Source: an uncultured Bacilli bacterium (GTDB lineage Bacteria > Bacillota_I > Bacilli_A > RF39 > UBA660). From it: a DNA stretch of 64,000 nt. The stretch's first letter is position 1. Every line of letters begins with the position of its first letter. The notes under the pieces are model-generated. The model saw only the letters and a list, made by a program, of their open reading frames with translations. It was not told where the DNA came from and did no database searches. Made by a program: the position numbers and the translations under genes. The DNA is taken from assembly GCA_934155645.1 (NCBI GenBank), contig CAKPHC010000001.1, positions 186,001 through 250,000 of the forward strand. Reading direction: 5' to 3'. Shown here in pieces: positions 26,007 through 34,704 of the stretch.

Positions 26007-26080
26007 TGGAGCGGATGATGGGAATCGAACCCACGTAGTCAGCTTGGAAGGCTGAGGTTCTACCATTAAACTACATCCGC
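26007..26080 (-). tRNA. tRNA-Gly (UCC anticodon)
   Basis: On the minus strand GCGGATG pairs with CATCCGC (acceptor). The T-loop GGTTCGATTCC and an anticodon stem CAGC-CTTCCAA-GCTG are clear; the anticodon is TCC. The encoded 3' end is TCCA (discriminator T plus CCA). Confidence 0.95.
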
Positions 26081-26166
26081 AATTAAGTAGACATCTAAAA
26101 TTATATCATATAGCTTAATAAAGTCAATACATTTTTAAACTTTTTTTATTTTTTTATTTAGGCATT

Positions 26167-26194
26167 AAAAAAGAGCCAGTATATGGCCCTTTTA
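26167..26194 (-). terminator. Terminator of the CsoR-like gene
   Basis: GGGCCA-TATAC-TGGCTC followed by TTTTTT on the minus strand. Confidence 0.8.
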
Positions 26195-26464
26195 ATTAAT
26201 ACGCTTAAACAAATCAATCATTTCTTCAGTAGCGCCATCTTTTCCGTTTCTTAAATCATCTACAATCTTAGTTGCAACATAATCTTTCAATACAGTATTG
26301 CCAAAACTTCTTAAGGAGTTAATTATAGCTGAAACTTGAATCAAAATATCATCACAATATCTATCATCATTTATCATTTGTTTTATTCCTCTAACTTGAC
26401 CTTCAATTCTACTTAGTCTAGTTGTTAATTCTTGTTTTCTTTGATTATTACTTGATTTTGTCAT
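26192..26464 (-). CDS. CsoR/FrmR-family DNA-binding regulator
   Basis: A 90-aa all-helical protein with the family patterns TRLSRIEGQVRGIKQMI and CDDILIQVSAIINSLR. CsoR/RcnR/FrmR proteins repress metal or sulfur stress genes. Here only the first cysteine (about residue 37, DRYCDDIL) is present. The usual later His and Cys ligands are replaced (KDYVATKIV), so it is unlikely to bind Cu(I) in the classical way and may sense another signal. It is monocistronic, and an AT-rich near-palindrome (ACCTTATATAAGT) just upstream of its start could be its operator. Confidence 0.85.
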   Translation of the reverse strand: MTKSSNNQRKQELTTRLSRIEGQVRGIKQMINDDRYCDDILIQVSAIINSLRSFGNTVLKDYVATKIVDDLRNGKDGATEEMIDLFKRIN

Positions 26465-26568
26465 ATAAATTCCTCCTACTACTTATAGTATATACCTTAT
26501 ATAAGTATCCAGTCAAATTATATAAGCAGAAAATAATTGGTAAATTTTGGCATTTTTTTCACAAAAGA

Positions 26569-27423
26569 TTATAATATTTTCTCAATAAATTTAACAGCTA
26601 ATTTTAAAATTCTAACAATTCTTTGCATAAACTTCTTCAACCAATTTCCTTTTTTAACAATATTAGTCTCATTATTTGTATTGTCTGTATTATTGGTTTT
26701 ATCATCTACTATATCATCAGTTTTATTATTATTCTTATCTTCATCTTTATCATCAGGTACAACTTCTGGTGGTAAAGGGTCAACCTCTTTCTTCTTATAC
26801 CCATTTAATCCATAATCAATCATTATTTGTGGAAAATTTTTATATGAATAATTCAAATCTACTGGTGTCACTCCCCCAATGTTACCAGTACTAGAATATT
26901 GCCACATACCATAACTTCCACTAAAAGTATTTCTACTACTCCATTGTGCAACCCATTTGTCATAAACTTTTAACTGATTTAAATCTATCTTATTATTTAA
27001 CCAGTACAAACTTGCATAAATACCTACGTAATATTTTTTATCTTCTAGCGTTGCACAAAAGGCTTTAATTGCTGCCGTTAAGTTTTCTTTACTTGTATTA
27101 GCTTGATAGTAAGTATCTTCAACATCTATATAGATAGGATATTCAAACTGTTTACCCTCAAGATGTTTCAATACAAAAGTTGCTTCATTGATACCTTCCT
27201 CTACTGTCGTGGCTCTTGAAAAATAATATGCACCTACCGGTATACCTACCGCTTTAGCATTTCGATAGTATGTTTCAAACATTGGATCAATCGCTTTTGT
27301 TTTACTAGCAGCATATCCAGTATATCCCAATCTTAAAATGGCAAACTTAACTCCACTATTTTTTATACTTAACCAATCAATATTACCTTGATAATAACTA
27401 ACATCTATTCCTAATGTTGCCAC
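26569..27423 (-). CDS. GH25 muramidase (lysozyme)
   Basis: A 284-aa protein. Residues 1-190 form a GH25 domain: GIDVSYYQGNIDW at the N-terminus, YPIYIDVEDTYY with the catalytic acids, WVAQWSS and the closing VDLNYSY. These enzymes cleave the MurNAc-GlcNAc bond. There is no signal peptide. The C-terminal tail is a charged, Asn/Asp-rich linker (DDKDEDKNNNKTDD) followed by an amphipathic basic helix (WLKKFMQRIVRILKL) that may bind membrane. A non-exported lysozyme fits a lytic role in mother cell or phage-like release; this is inference. GTG start with a GGGGGGAG site. Confidence 0.88.
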   Translation of the reverse strand: MATLGIDVSYYQGNIDWLSIKNSGVKFAILRLGYTGYAASKTKAIDPMFETYYRNAKAVGIPVGAYYFSRATTVEEGINEATFVLKHLEGKQFEYPIYIDVEDTYYQANTSKENLTAAIKAFCATLEDKKYYVGIYASLYWLNNKIDLNQLKVYDKWVAQWSSRNTFSGSYGMWQYSSTGNIGGVTPVDLNYSYKNFPQIMIDYGLNGYKKKEVDPLPPEVVPDDKDEDKNNNKTDDIVDDKTNNTDNTNNETNIVKKGNWLKKFMQRIVRILKLAVKFIEKIL

Positions 27424-27500
27424 ATTTCTCCCCCCCTACTATAGGGTATTAAGAAATCATTTTTACTTGTGTGTCTATTAACTATCAAATAAACATTAAA

Positions 27501-29300
27501 TTAATTTTTAATCTTTTCAATCATCTTATTTAGTAAACTAGTAATTAATTCGTCTACAAATTTATTATCTTTTATAATTATCTCATTTCTTATATCATTG
27601 ATATTAACATTATTCAAATCTAACATATACACTAAATAATCATTAAAGCAATTTATAAAATCATGACTATAATCTTTATGAGTTACTAACATAATTGAAT
27701 TATTAACAACTTCTATTGCAATTGCCATTTTAGATACTTGATTTAAAAAGTTATCCAAGGTAATCGAACCAGATGGCACTTCATTTTTCCCCGATAAGTT
27801 AATTATAGAATTATTATATAATTTGTATTTAGTATTACTATTAATACTGTTAATTAATCCTTTACTCAATTCTGTTACAAAATAACATCCGTAATCATAT
27901 AAATCATTTTTATTAGTTAAATAAGTCGCATATAGCAATATTTCTTTTAATTGAAAAACGTTATTCTCTATTACTCTTTTCTCTAAGTCAGACACTCTAA
28001 ATATATTAACAGTAGTATCTTTACTATACATTAATTGAGAATTTAATTTAGAATCACCTATACTTATAATATTAGCATACTTATTAAATCCACCATCTAC
28101 GTTTAAAGTATATATTGTACTTGGTTCATCTTTAATATAAAAACCAATATTAATAACGTGTTTACGTATTATCTTATGAACTTGTCTTTTCCATACTTCT
28201 AAATCTAATGAATCTTCTTGTTTAGGTAATTCTATTCTGTTATAAAACATACTAACATTATTATCATACACTAATCCAATTTCTAAAACTTTTTTAAAAA
28301 CCAAATCTGTTAATTTAACCAATCTATGATATATACCAATAGAAATTTTTAATGAATCAATATCATTAAAATATTTGAAATAAGCATCAAAATTATCATT
28401 TAGATTTAAATCATCAATACGTTTTATGAAATAATTATTATTATCCAAGTTTTCACTTAATTCACGGTTATCATAATACATATATTTATTAAATACATCA
28501 GTTTCTAATTCAGACTGTGAATTATATGAATATATTCCCCTAAAATCCCTTAATGCATGTTCAAAATAATACCACTTATTGTCTACTTCATAAGTAATAA
28601 ACATATGTGTCAAAGCAAGGTTATCATATCTACCCATTAAATATTTTTGATAATTAATTCCTAATAGTTTTAAAAATTCACCAACCAAAAAGCTTGACTC
28701 ATAACAATTAGATATTTGGTCATTTAATATTTCTTCTACATTTCTATGTTTCCATAATTTTTTTTGAGCATAATTATTAACTTCATAAATAATAGTTTGA
28801 TATTCAGAAGAACTGCTGATTTCACTTGGATTATTTCGATATTGTTGTAGAACTTTATTAAGAATTTTTGCATCAAAATCAAGATTTTTATACATTTTAA
28901 TAATAAGTTTAAAAACATTTTCATCATTATAATTGTAAATTTTATTATATTTAGCTGGACCATTAACTAATCCAAATGGTAACTTATGTTTTTTATTATT
29001 TATTAAGACAACTCCACCATATTCAAAATTATCATTCATGTATTTATATAAATCATTTAGAGTATATATCCCCTTTTTAGCAAAAGGATTAGTATAATTG
29101 TGTTCCTTATTATAGCTATCAACTTTTCTTTGTTTATCCAATTCTTCTTTTTGCAATATTACATATTTTTCTAGAATTGCTTCTTTACTTGGGTATTCTT
29201 TTCTTGAAATAAAATAATTTAAAATATTATATATTTTAGTATGCGGTAAATCATAATTATCATTTATTTCAAGCACTACATTTTTTAAATCCTGATACAT
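27501..29300 (-). CDS. Transglutaminase-like cysteine-protease-fold protein
   Basis: A 599-aa soluble protein. Residues about 185-260 have the transglutaminase-like pattern: ISNCYESSFLVGEFLKLLGI (Cys about 199), LTHMFITYEV (His about 232) and WYYFEHALRDFRGIY (acid about 247-252). Family enzymes hydrolyse or crosslink peptides. The N-terminal 180 residues and the C-terminal about 330 residues are not recognised; the latter holds several beta segments. It is not exported. Neighbours do not reveal a partner. Confidence 0.6.
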   Translation of the reverse strand: MYQDLKNVVLEINDNYDLPHTKIYNILNYFISRKEYPSKEAILEKYVILQKEELDKQRKVDSYNKEHNYTNPFAKKGIYTLNDLYKYMNDNFEYGGVVLINNKKHKLPFGLVNGPAKYNKIYNYNDENVFKLIIKMYKNLDFDAKILNKVLQQYRNNPSEISSSSEYQTIIYEVNNYAQKKLWKHRNVEEILNDQISNCYESSFLVGEFLKLLGINYQKYLMGRYDNLALTHMFITYEVDNKWYYFEHALRDFRGIYSYNSQSELETDVFNKYMYYDNRELSENLDNNNYFIKRIDDLNLNDNFDAYFKYFNDIDSLKISIGIYHRLVKLTDLVFKKVLEIGLVYDNNVSMFYNRIELPKQEDSLDLEVWKRQVHKIIRKHVINIGFYIKDEPSTIYTLNVDGGFNKYANIISIGDSKLNSQLMYSKDTTVNIFRVSDLEKRVIENNVFQLKEILLYATYLTNKNDLYDYGCYFVTELSKGLINSINSNTKYKLYNNSIINLSGKNEVPSGSITLDNFLNQVSKMAIAIEVVNNSIMLVTHKDYSHDFINCFNDYLVYMLDLNNVNINDIRNEIIIKDNKFVDELITSLLNKMIEKIKN

Positions 29301-29455
29301 ACAAGCATCACCCCTATTATCTATACATATAATATCATTTATGTTAAAAAAATTCTAGTTACTATTAACAAAATAATTTGATACAAATCATCTTTTGTGT
29401 TATAAAGTAACATTTTATTTAACTAATAACTATAATAACTAATAAAAAATTTGTC

Positions 29456-29495
29456 AAAAAAAGGAAAGTTATATATATAAAACGCTTTCCTTTTT
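29456..29495 (-). terminator. Terminator of the nrd operon
   Basis: GGAAAG (29463-29468) and CTTTCC (29485-29490) with A-run and T-run; overlaps the end of nrdG. Confidence 0.7.
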
Positions 29496-30026
29496 AACAT
29501 TTTTAATATTGTTTTCAGCATATTTTTCTAAACATACTGCCTTATGTAATTTTAAACTTTTAGGTACATCAATAATTCTTTGATTAGATGAACCTCTAAA
29601 TTTAACATCTGCACTTTTCTTTTCTAAAATAAACTTGCCATCTACTAATACATCTAATTCTTTTAATAATGCCAGCATTTTAGGATTTACTTTTGCTATA
29701 TCTAATAATTGTTCAAAAGTATATCCTGTATAACACCAAACATTTAACCCTATATGATGACAGAATTTAGCAATATCCAATGACGCATCAACTTGAAACA
29801 TAGGATCACCACCAGATAAAGTAACACCATCTACTAATTTTAATTTAGAAATTTCTTCTTTTAAATCCTCAGTATCAGCAAGAAATCCGCCGTTAAAATC
29901 ATGAGTTATAGGGTTATGACAACCTTTACAATTATGACTGCACCCCTGTAACCATACTACTACTCTAATTCCCTCACCATCGACAATACTGTCTGGCTGA
30001 ATATTACCAGCCAATCTAACTTTCAT
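29469..30026 (-). CDS. nrdG: Anaerobic ribonucleotide reductase-activating protein
   Basis: A 185-aa radical-SAM activase. The iron-sulfur motif CSHNCKGCHN (CxxxCxxC) and the SAM-binding VTLSGGDPMFQ are clear. It makes the glycyl radical on class III RNR under anaerobiosis. It ends the operon nrdD - separate glycyl-radical gene - nrdG, with 8 bases to the gene before. The length is typical. Confidence 0.95.
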   Translation of the reverse strand: MKVRLAGNIQPDSIVDGEGIRVVVWLQGCSHNCKGCHNPITHDFNGGFLADTEDLKEEISKLKLVDGVTLSGGDPMFQVDASLDIAKFCHHIGLNVWCYTGYTFEQLLDIAKVNPKMLALLKELDVLVDGKFILEKKSADVKFRGSSNQRIIDVPKSLKLHKAVCLEKYAENNIKNVKKESVLYI

Positions 30027-30034
30027 TTCAAAAA

Positions 30035-30220
30035 CTAGTTGCTATAAGAAGAAATACCAGTAGTATCATGTTTAACACGATCATGTTCTTCAGCACGTTT
30101 ACCATTATTGAATCTATCAACAGTACCAACTAAATATCCAGTGATTCTTCTAATTCTTTCGAATCCTACTCCTTCTCCGACTTGTTTACCTGTTTCCTTT
30201 TTTACTTCTACTTTTTCCAT
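30035..30220 (-). CDS. Stand-alone glycyl-radical domain of class III ribonucleotide reductase
   Basis: A 61-aa protein. Residues about 20-52 (FERIRRITGYLVGTVDRF, then NNGKRAEEHDRVKH) are the normal C-terminal end of NrdD, with the glycine radical site in ITGYL. Here that end is a gene of its own, with AAAGGAGAGG and an ATG 16 bases after the nrdD stop. It must associate with the large subunit for activity, as the radical domain sits in the barrel active site. This is comparable in idea to the YfiD spare part for pyruvate formate-lyase. It lies between nrdD and nrdG. Confidence 0.85.
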   Translation of the reverse strand: MEKVEVKKETGKQVGEGVGFERIRRITGYLVGTVDRFNNGKRAEEHDRVKHDTTGISSYSN

Positions 30221-30236
30221 TTTTTACCTCTCCTTT

Positions 30237-32552
30237 CTATTTACAATCGCAATTTAAACTTGTGATTTTTTCCATACTTACTGATTCGCCTTCACGACGT
30301 CCGCATTTAGGACATACATCATGGATAATTCCTACATATCCACAAACTGGGTCTCTATCTACAGGATGGTTAATTGCACCATAACCAATGCCTTCTTCTT
30401 TCATAACACGAATAATACTTTCGAATGCATCAACATTTTCAGTAGGGTCACCATCTAACTCAATATAAGAGATATGTCCTGCATTAGTTAATGCATGATA
30501 AGGTGCTTCCAAATGTAATTTTTTAACAATTGTTATATTGTAATAAACTGGAACATGGAATGAGTTTGTATAGTAATCTCTATCTGTAACACCTTTAATT
30601 TTTCCATAAATAGCTTTATCTATATTAGTAAATCTTCCAGACAATCCCTCAGCTGGTGTAGCTAAACATGTGAAATTCAAATTATATTTTTCACTGTATT
30701 CATCACATTTATTTCTAATAAATCCAATTATTTTTAATCCTAACTCTTGTGCTTCTTCACTTTCACCATGATGTTTACCAATTAAAGCTTTCAAACACTC
30801 TGCAAGGCCGATGAAACCAATACTTAATGTACCATGTTTTAATACTCTTCTTAACTTATCACCTGGTTTTAACTTTTCAGAATCTAACCATACACCTTGT
30901 CCTAGTAAGAATGGGAAATTATAAACATGTTTACTACATTGAATTTCGAATCTTTCTAATAACTGGTCTTTAACTAACTCAACTAATTCCCCTAATTCTT
31001 CAAAGAATCCGTCTATATCTGCTTCTTCACGTCCTGATACAATACCATGCTTAATACCTAATCTTGGTAAGTTAATAGATGTAAATGATAAGTTACCTCT
31101 TCCTGGTGTAATTGCTTTATCAGGGTCTACTACATTTCCTAAAACCCTTGTTCTACAACCCATATATCCAACTTCTGTAGTGAAGTCTCCTTCTTTATAG
31201 TATTGTAAATTATATGGAGCATCTATAAATGAAAAGTTAGGGAATAATCTTTTGGCAGAAACCTTACAAGCTAATTTAAATAAATCATAGTTTGGGTCTC
31301 CTACATTATAGTTAACTCCTTCTTTAACTTTAAAAATTGATATAGGGAATATTGGAGTTTCACTATGTCCTAATCCTGCATCTACAGATAATAAGTAATT
31401 TTTTATAACCATTCTACCTTCAAGTGAAGTATCTGTACCAAAGTTAATTGATGAAAATGGTACTTGTGCTCCTGCTCTTGAATGCATTGTATTTAAATTA
31501 TGAACAAAAGCTTCCATTGCTTGATATGTAATACGATCAGTTTTTCTAACTGCCTTTTCATATGCTAAAGCAAATAATCTTTTTAATTCTGATGATTCTT
31601 TCATAAATCTATCAAATATGCTTAAATCAACTTCAATACTATCTAGTTTATCAATTTCTTTTACTACTGAATTAAAATTAATAAATAAACCAAACTCAGA
31701 ATAATCAAGTAAATCTGATAGGGTTTGTTTAAATTGTTTTTTAAATGTTTTTAAAACTCCAGGTGCTAAATAATAATCAAATGCTGGAATACTTTGTCCA
31801 CCATGTTGGTCATTTTGGTTTGATTGAATAGCAATTGCTGCTAATGCAGAGTAAGACATAATATCATTAGGTTCTCTTAAATGTCCATGCCCTGTAGAAA
31901 AACCATTTTTAAATAATTTATCTAAGTCAATTTGCATACAAGTAGTAGTTCCCATAGGTAAGAAATCCATATCATGAATATGAATATCACCATCATCATG
32001 AGCGTCAGCATACTTTTTCTTCATTAAATAAGCTTTTGCAAATTCTTTTGATACAGTAGAACCATATTGTAACATCGTCCCCATAGCTGTATCACCATCA
32101 ACATTAGCATTTTCTCTTTTTGTATCATCTTCATGAGCAGATTTTAATCCTAGTCCTTCTAGTGTTTTTAAAAATTTATGTTTTTTCTTGTCATCAAAGA
32201 ACATTTCACGAGATTGATTTCTTTTTTCACGATAATCAGAAAAAGATTTATATACATCAACATAACCTTTTTTCTGTAATTCGTCTTCAATTATATCTTG
32301 AATATCTTCAATTTTAATTTTTTCTTCGTCTTTGTATTCTTTTTCAATACGTTTAATAACAGATTGATAAACTTTTTGCATATCTTTTTCTGTATATTCT
32401 TTGCCTTCACTTAATTCTGCATATTCAGATTTGTCTAAATTATCAAATCCTTTTTTAATTGCTAGTGCTATTTTAGCACCATTAAAGTCTACTTTTTTTC
32501 CGTTTCTTTTAATTACTTTTAAGTTTTCTAAAACCTCTTCATTTACAGCCAT
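30237..32552 (-). CDS. nrdD: Class III (anaerobic) ribonucleoside-triphosphate reductase, large subunit without glycyl-radical domain
   Basis: A 771-aa protein. The N-terminal ATP-cone (KRNGKKVDF, about residues 14-105) controls allostery; the barrel follows with QNDQHGGQ, GYMGCRTRV and the ending HDVCPKCGRREGE. It reduces NTPs to dNTPs without oxygen. After CPKCGRREGE the usual FERIRRITGYL is missing and replaced by MEKITSLNCDCK and a stop; that domain is encoded by the next gene. CxxC plus CDC may still bind the structural zinc. Strong GGAGG before the ATG. First gene of the operon. Confidence 0.93.
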   Translation of the reverse strand: MAVNEEVLENLKVIKRNGKKVDFNGAKIALAIKKGFDNLDKSEYAELSEGKEYTEKDMQKVYQSVIKRIEKEYKDEEKIKIEDIQDIIEDELQKKGYVDVYKSFSDYREKRNQSREMFFDDKKKHKFLKTLEGLGLKSAHEDDTKRENANVDGDTAMGTMLQYGSTVSKEFAKAYLMKKKYADAHDDGDIHIHDMDFLPMGTTTCMQIDLDKLFKNGFSTGHGHLREPNDIMSYSALAAIAIQSNQNDQHGGQSIPAFDYYLAPGVLKTFKKQFKQTLSDLLDYSEFGLFINFNSVVKEIDKLDSIEVDLSIFDRFMKESSELKRLFALAYEKAVRKTDRITYQAMEAFVHNLNTMHSRAGAQVPFSSINFGTDTSLEGRMVIKNYLLSVDAGLGHSETPIFPISIFKVKEGVNYNVGDPNYDLFKLACKVSAKRLFPNFSFIDAPYNLQYYKEGDFTTEVGYMGCRTRVLGNVVDPDKAITPGRGNLSFTSINLPRLGIKHGIVSGREEADIDGFFEELGELVELVKDQLLERFEIQCSKHVYNFPFLLGQGVWLDSEKLKPGDKLRRVLKHGTLSIGFIGLAECLKALIGKHHGESEEAQELGLKIIGFIRNKCDEYSEKYNLNFTCLATPAEGLSGRFTNIDKAIYGKIKGVTDRDYYTNSFHVPVYYNITIVKKLHLEAPYHALTNAGHISYIELDGDPTENVDAFESIIRVMKEEGIGYGAINHPVDRDPVCGYVGIIHDVCPKCGRREGESVSMEKITSLNCDCK

Positions 32553-32952
32553 TTTAACTCCTCCAATATTTCCTCTCTCTATACTTTAAATTTTAATACT
32601 TCTAACACTAAAGTCAATACATTTTTAATCGTTTTTACAATACATTTGTTCTATATCTTTTCAAAATCCTTATAATATAAGGTTTTTATTAAAAAATTAA
32701 TTTTTTCAAAATGTGTAAAGTTCAAAAAAATCATTTTTTTAATCTTTTATAAAAGTCAATTAAATATTGAAAGCGCAATTTTTTCCTTTATTTTACAAGG
32801 AATACGTGATTAATTCAAATAAATTAATTTTGATTTTTTTCTTCAAAAAATCGTTTTTTGCAAATTTTGATTTTTTGATTTTTACGTTTTTTAAACTTTT
32901 TTATTTTTTCTATTTCCTTTTAAATCAATAGTTTTCAACTATTCTAGTGCAT
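32553..32952. other. AT-rich nrdD upstream region
   Basis: About 400 bases of extremely AT-rich sequence with many T-runs and no ORF. It should hold the nrdD promoter. ACA-rich stretches near 32635-32655 faintly resemble an NrdR box, but I cannot call one. Confidence 0.4.
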
Positions 32953-32984
32953 AAAAAAGGTAGTGTAAAAGCACTACTTTTATT
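32953..32984 (-). terminator. Terminator of the DUF1003 gene
   Basis: AGTAGTGC-TTTT-ACACTACC followed by TTTTTT on the minus strand. Confidence 0.8.
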
Positions 32985-33031
32985 TACTAATTTTAACACT
33001 TAAAAATAGACATAATTTGTCGAACACTTAT

Positions 33032-33550
33032 CTATTTAGTATCATCGTCTTTTATATTATTTTCTTCCAAATAAGAAAGTATTTTTCGTTGATTTTTTAA
33101 AATTGTATTCATGTGATCATGAAGTTGTTCCAATATAAGTTCACTCTTTAAATCTATATGATAATCATTTTTATTTCTTATACTATCTTTTTTAGCTTGT
33201 CTATTTTGACTCATCATAATAATAGGTGCTTGTAAAGACGCAATGCAAGATAAAACCAAATTTAATAATATAAAAGGATATGGGTCAATTGCATTTACTA
33301 ACATTACAGTATTTAACACAATCCAAAGCACTAGAAAGAAGCAAAATAAAATTATAAACGTCCAACTACCTGCTACTTCTGAAATTTTATCAGCTGCTTT
33401 ATCTCCAAAAGTCATATTTGCATCACTTTCTTTATCAACATCAATAGTTATTGGATTATTTAAAAGCATATCAAGAATTTCTTCTTCATCTTTCTCACCT
33501 ATTTCTTGATTCAATAACATTTTAACTATTTCTCTTTTCTTTTTTTCCAT
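33032..33550 (-). CDS. DUF1003 membrane protein
   Basis: A 172-aa protein. The conserved core WTFIILFCFFLVLW to DPYPFILLNLVLSCIASLQAP and IMMSQNR is the DUF1003 signature: two membrane helices (about 68-90 and 98-120) joined by a short acidic loop. The C-terminus is a cytoplasmic helix. The function is unknown. It lies 12 bases before the phosphatase gene's end, so both are in one transcript. Confidence 0.88.
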   Translation of the reverse strand: MEKKKREIVKMLLNQEIGEKDEEEILDMLLNNPITIDVDKESDANMTFGDKAADKISEVAGSWTFIILFCFFLVLWIVLNTVMLVNAIDPYPFILLNLVLSCIASLQAPIIMMSQNRQAKKDSIRNKNDYHIDLKSELILEQLHDHMNTILKNQRKILSYLEENNIKDDDTK

Positions 33551-33562
33551 TTCTGCTCACCT

Positions 33563-34096
33563 CTATAAAATATAATTTCTAACTACACCATTGGGATATC
33601 TCCAGTTTTTAATCTCGTCAATACCTGGATAACCATATGTACATACTTCTAATGCTTTCATAATACCAGCATGAGTAACAATTAATATAGTTTCATTAGG
33701 GTATTTAAGTTTTAACTCTTCTAAAAATAAATTAACTCTTTTTACAACCTCACTAAATGTTTCTGCACCACCAACGGTATAATTAACATCTAAACTATAC
33801 CAGTTATCAAGATTTATACTTGTAACTTTTTTATTAGTAAAAACGCCAGCATCTCGCTCAGATATTCGCTCATCATAACTAATTGGTAATTTCCCATTTA
33901 CAATGATATCTGCAGTATGTTTAGCTCTTAAAAGAGGAGATGATATAACTCTATCAAATGTTACATCCTTAAGATGTAAAGAAGCTCCTTGCGCATCTTT
34001 TATTCCCTTCTCATTGATATCTATATCATTTCTACCATTTATTAATCCGTTAACATTATTAAAAGTACTTCCATGTCTTACAACATACAAATGCAT
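33563..34096 (-). CDS. Histidine phosphatase (phosphoglycerate mutase-like) family protein
   Basis: A 177-aa protein. VVRHGSTFNN contains the phospho-accepting RHG motif; RAKHTADI, ERDAGVF and LIVTHAGIM supply the second histidine and acid residues. It is shorter than true phosphoglycerate mutase, so it is more likely a phosphatase (CobC/PhoE-like) of unknown substrate. Co-transcribed with the DUF1003 gene. Confidence 0.9.
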   Translation of the reverse strand: MHLYVVRHGSTFNNVNGLINGRNDIDINEKGIKDAQGASLHLKDVTFDRVISSPLLRAKHTADIIVNGKLPISYDERISERDAGVFTNKKVTSINLDNWYSLDVNYTVGGAETFSEVVKRVNLFLEELKLKYPNETILIVTHAGIMKALEVCTYGYPGIDEIKNWRYPNGVVRNYIL

Positions 34097-34152
34097 ATCA
34101 TCACTACTCTTTCTATTCTCAATCTTATTATAACACTTTTAAATACAAAAGA

Positions 34153-34174
34153 AAAAGAGTATTGCTACTCTTTT
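34153..34174 (-). terminator. Terminator of the hsp20 gene
   Basis: AAAAGAGTA (34153-34161) pairs with TACTCTTTT (34166-34174). It lies 7 bases after the hsp20 stop on the minus strand. Confidence 0.75.
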
Positions 34175-34180
34175 ATGACT

Positions 34181-34576
34181 TTATTCAATTTCGATTTTTT
34201 TCTTAGTATCTACTACTTCTTTTTTAGGAACAGTAAGTTTTAACATACCATTATTAAATTCTGCTTTAATATTATCTGTTTCAAGGTCACCTAAATAGAA
34301 AGACCTTTCATATTTACCATAACTTCTTTCCCTACGAATGTAGTTCTTTTCTTCATCCTTTTCTTCGTTTTGCTTTTCAGCAGTGATAGTTAGATATCCA
34401 TTATCAACATTGATACTAATATCCTTCTTATCAAATCCAGGAACATCCATTTCAATGTGATAATCGCCACCTTTTTCATAAATATCGCATTTCATAGCAT
34501 TTTTCTCATTATTAGAATTTGCTAAGAAATCATCGAAAAAATCATCTAAATAATATTTCTTTGGGATTATATTCAT
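34181..34576 (-). CDS. Small heat-shock protein (Hsp20/alpha-crystallin)
   Basis: A 131-aa chaperone. The alpha-crystallin domain covers about residues 35-125: YHIEMDVPGFDKKDISINV, GYLTITAEK and the closing FNNGMLKLTVPK. It holds unfolding proteins until they are refolded by ATP-dependent chaperones. The start at 34576 has AAGGAAGG; a longer frame was discarded. A CIRCE-like operator 40 bases upstream shows HrcA control, which is unusual for hsp20 in model Bacilli. Confidence 0.93.
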   Translation of the reverse strand: MNIIPKKYYLDDFFDDFLANSNNEKNAMKCDIYEKGGDYHIEMDVPGFDKKDISINVDNGYLTITAEKQNEEKDEEKNYIRRERSYGKYERSFYLGDLETDNIKAEFNNGMLKLTVPKKEVVDTKKKIEIE

Positions 34577-34615
34577 ATCCACCCTTCCTTTCATAATTAC
34601 GTTATACTACTATCA

Positions 34616-34642
34616 TTAGCACTTGTCAATACAGTTTGCTAA
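34616..34642. promoter_or_regulatory. CIRCE-type HrcA operator of hsp20
   Basis: TTAGCACTT, nine bases, GTTTGCTAA; it matches the consensus TTAGCACTC-N9-GAGTGCTAA at 15 of 18 positions. Confidence 0.82.
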
Positions 34643-34704
34643 TTTTCATAAAACTTTCACATTTATATTATGAAAAAAAGTAGAACCTTTTATACAAAAC
34701 AATT

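Noticed and set aside
26007..26080. tRNA-Gly as integration site of the island to its left
   Set aside because: No second copy of the tRNA 3' end was seen between 11.9 and 18 kb, and the island carries a serine recombinase, which rarely uses tRNA genes. No tyrosine integrase is present.
30221..30240. Frameshift or intein explaining the nrdD split
   Set aside because: The second part has its own RBS and start; the first has a distinct tail with cysteines. No intein motifs are present. A sequencing error is not excluded but does not explain the extra N-terminal residues.
32553..32952. NrdR boxes or a riboswitch ahead of nrdD
   Set aside because: Very AT-rich; no pair of 16-bp boxes at proper spacing could be seen and no conserved RNA motif.
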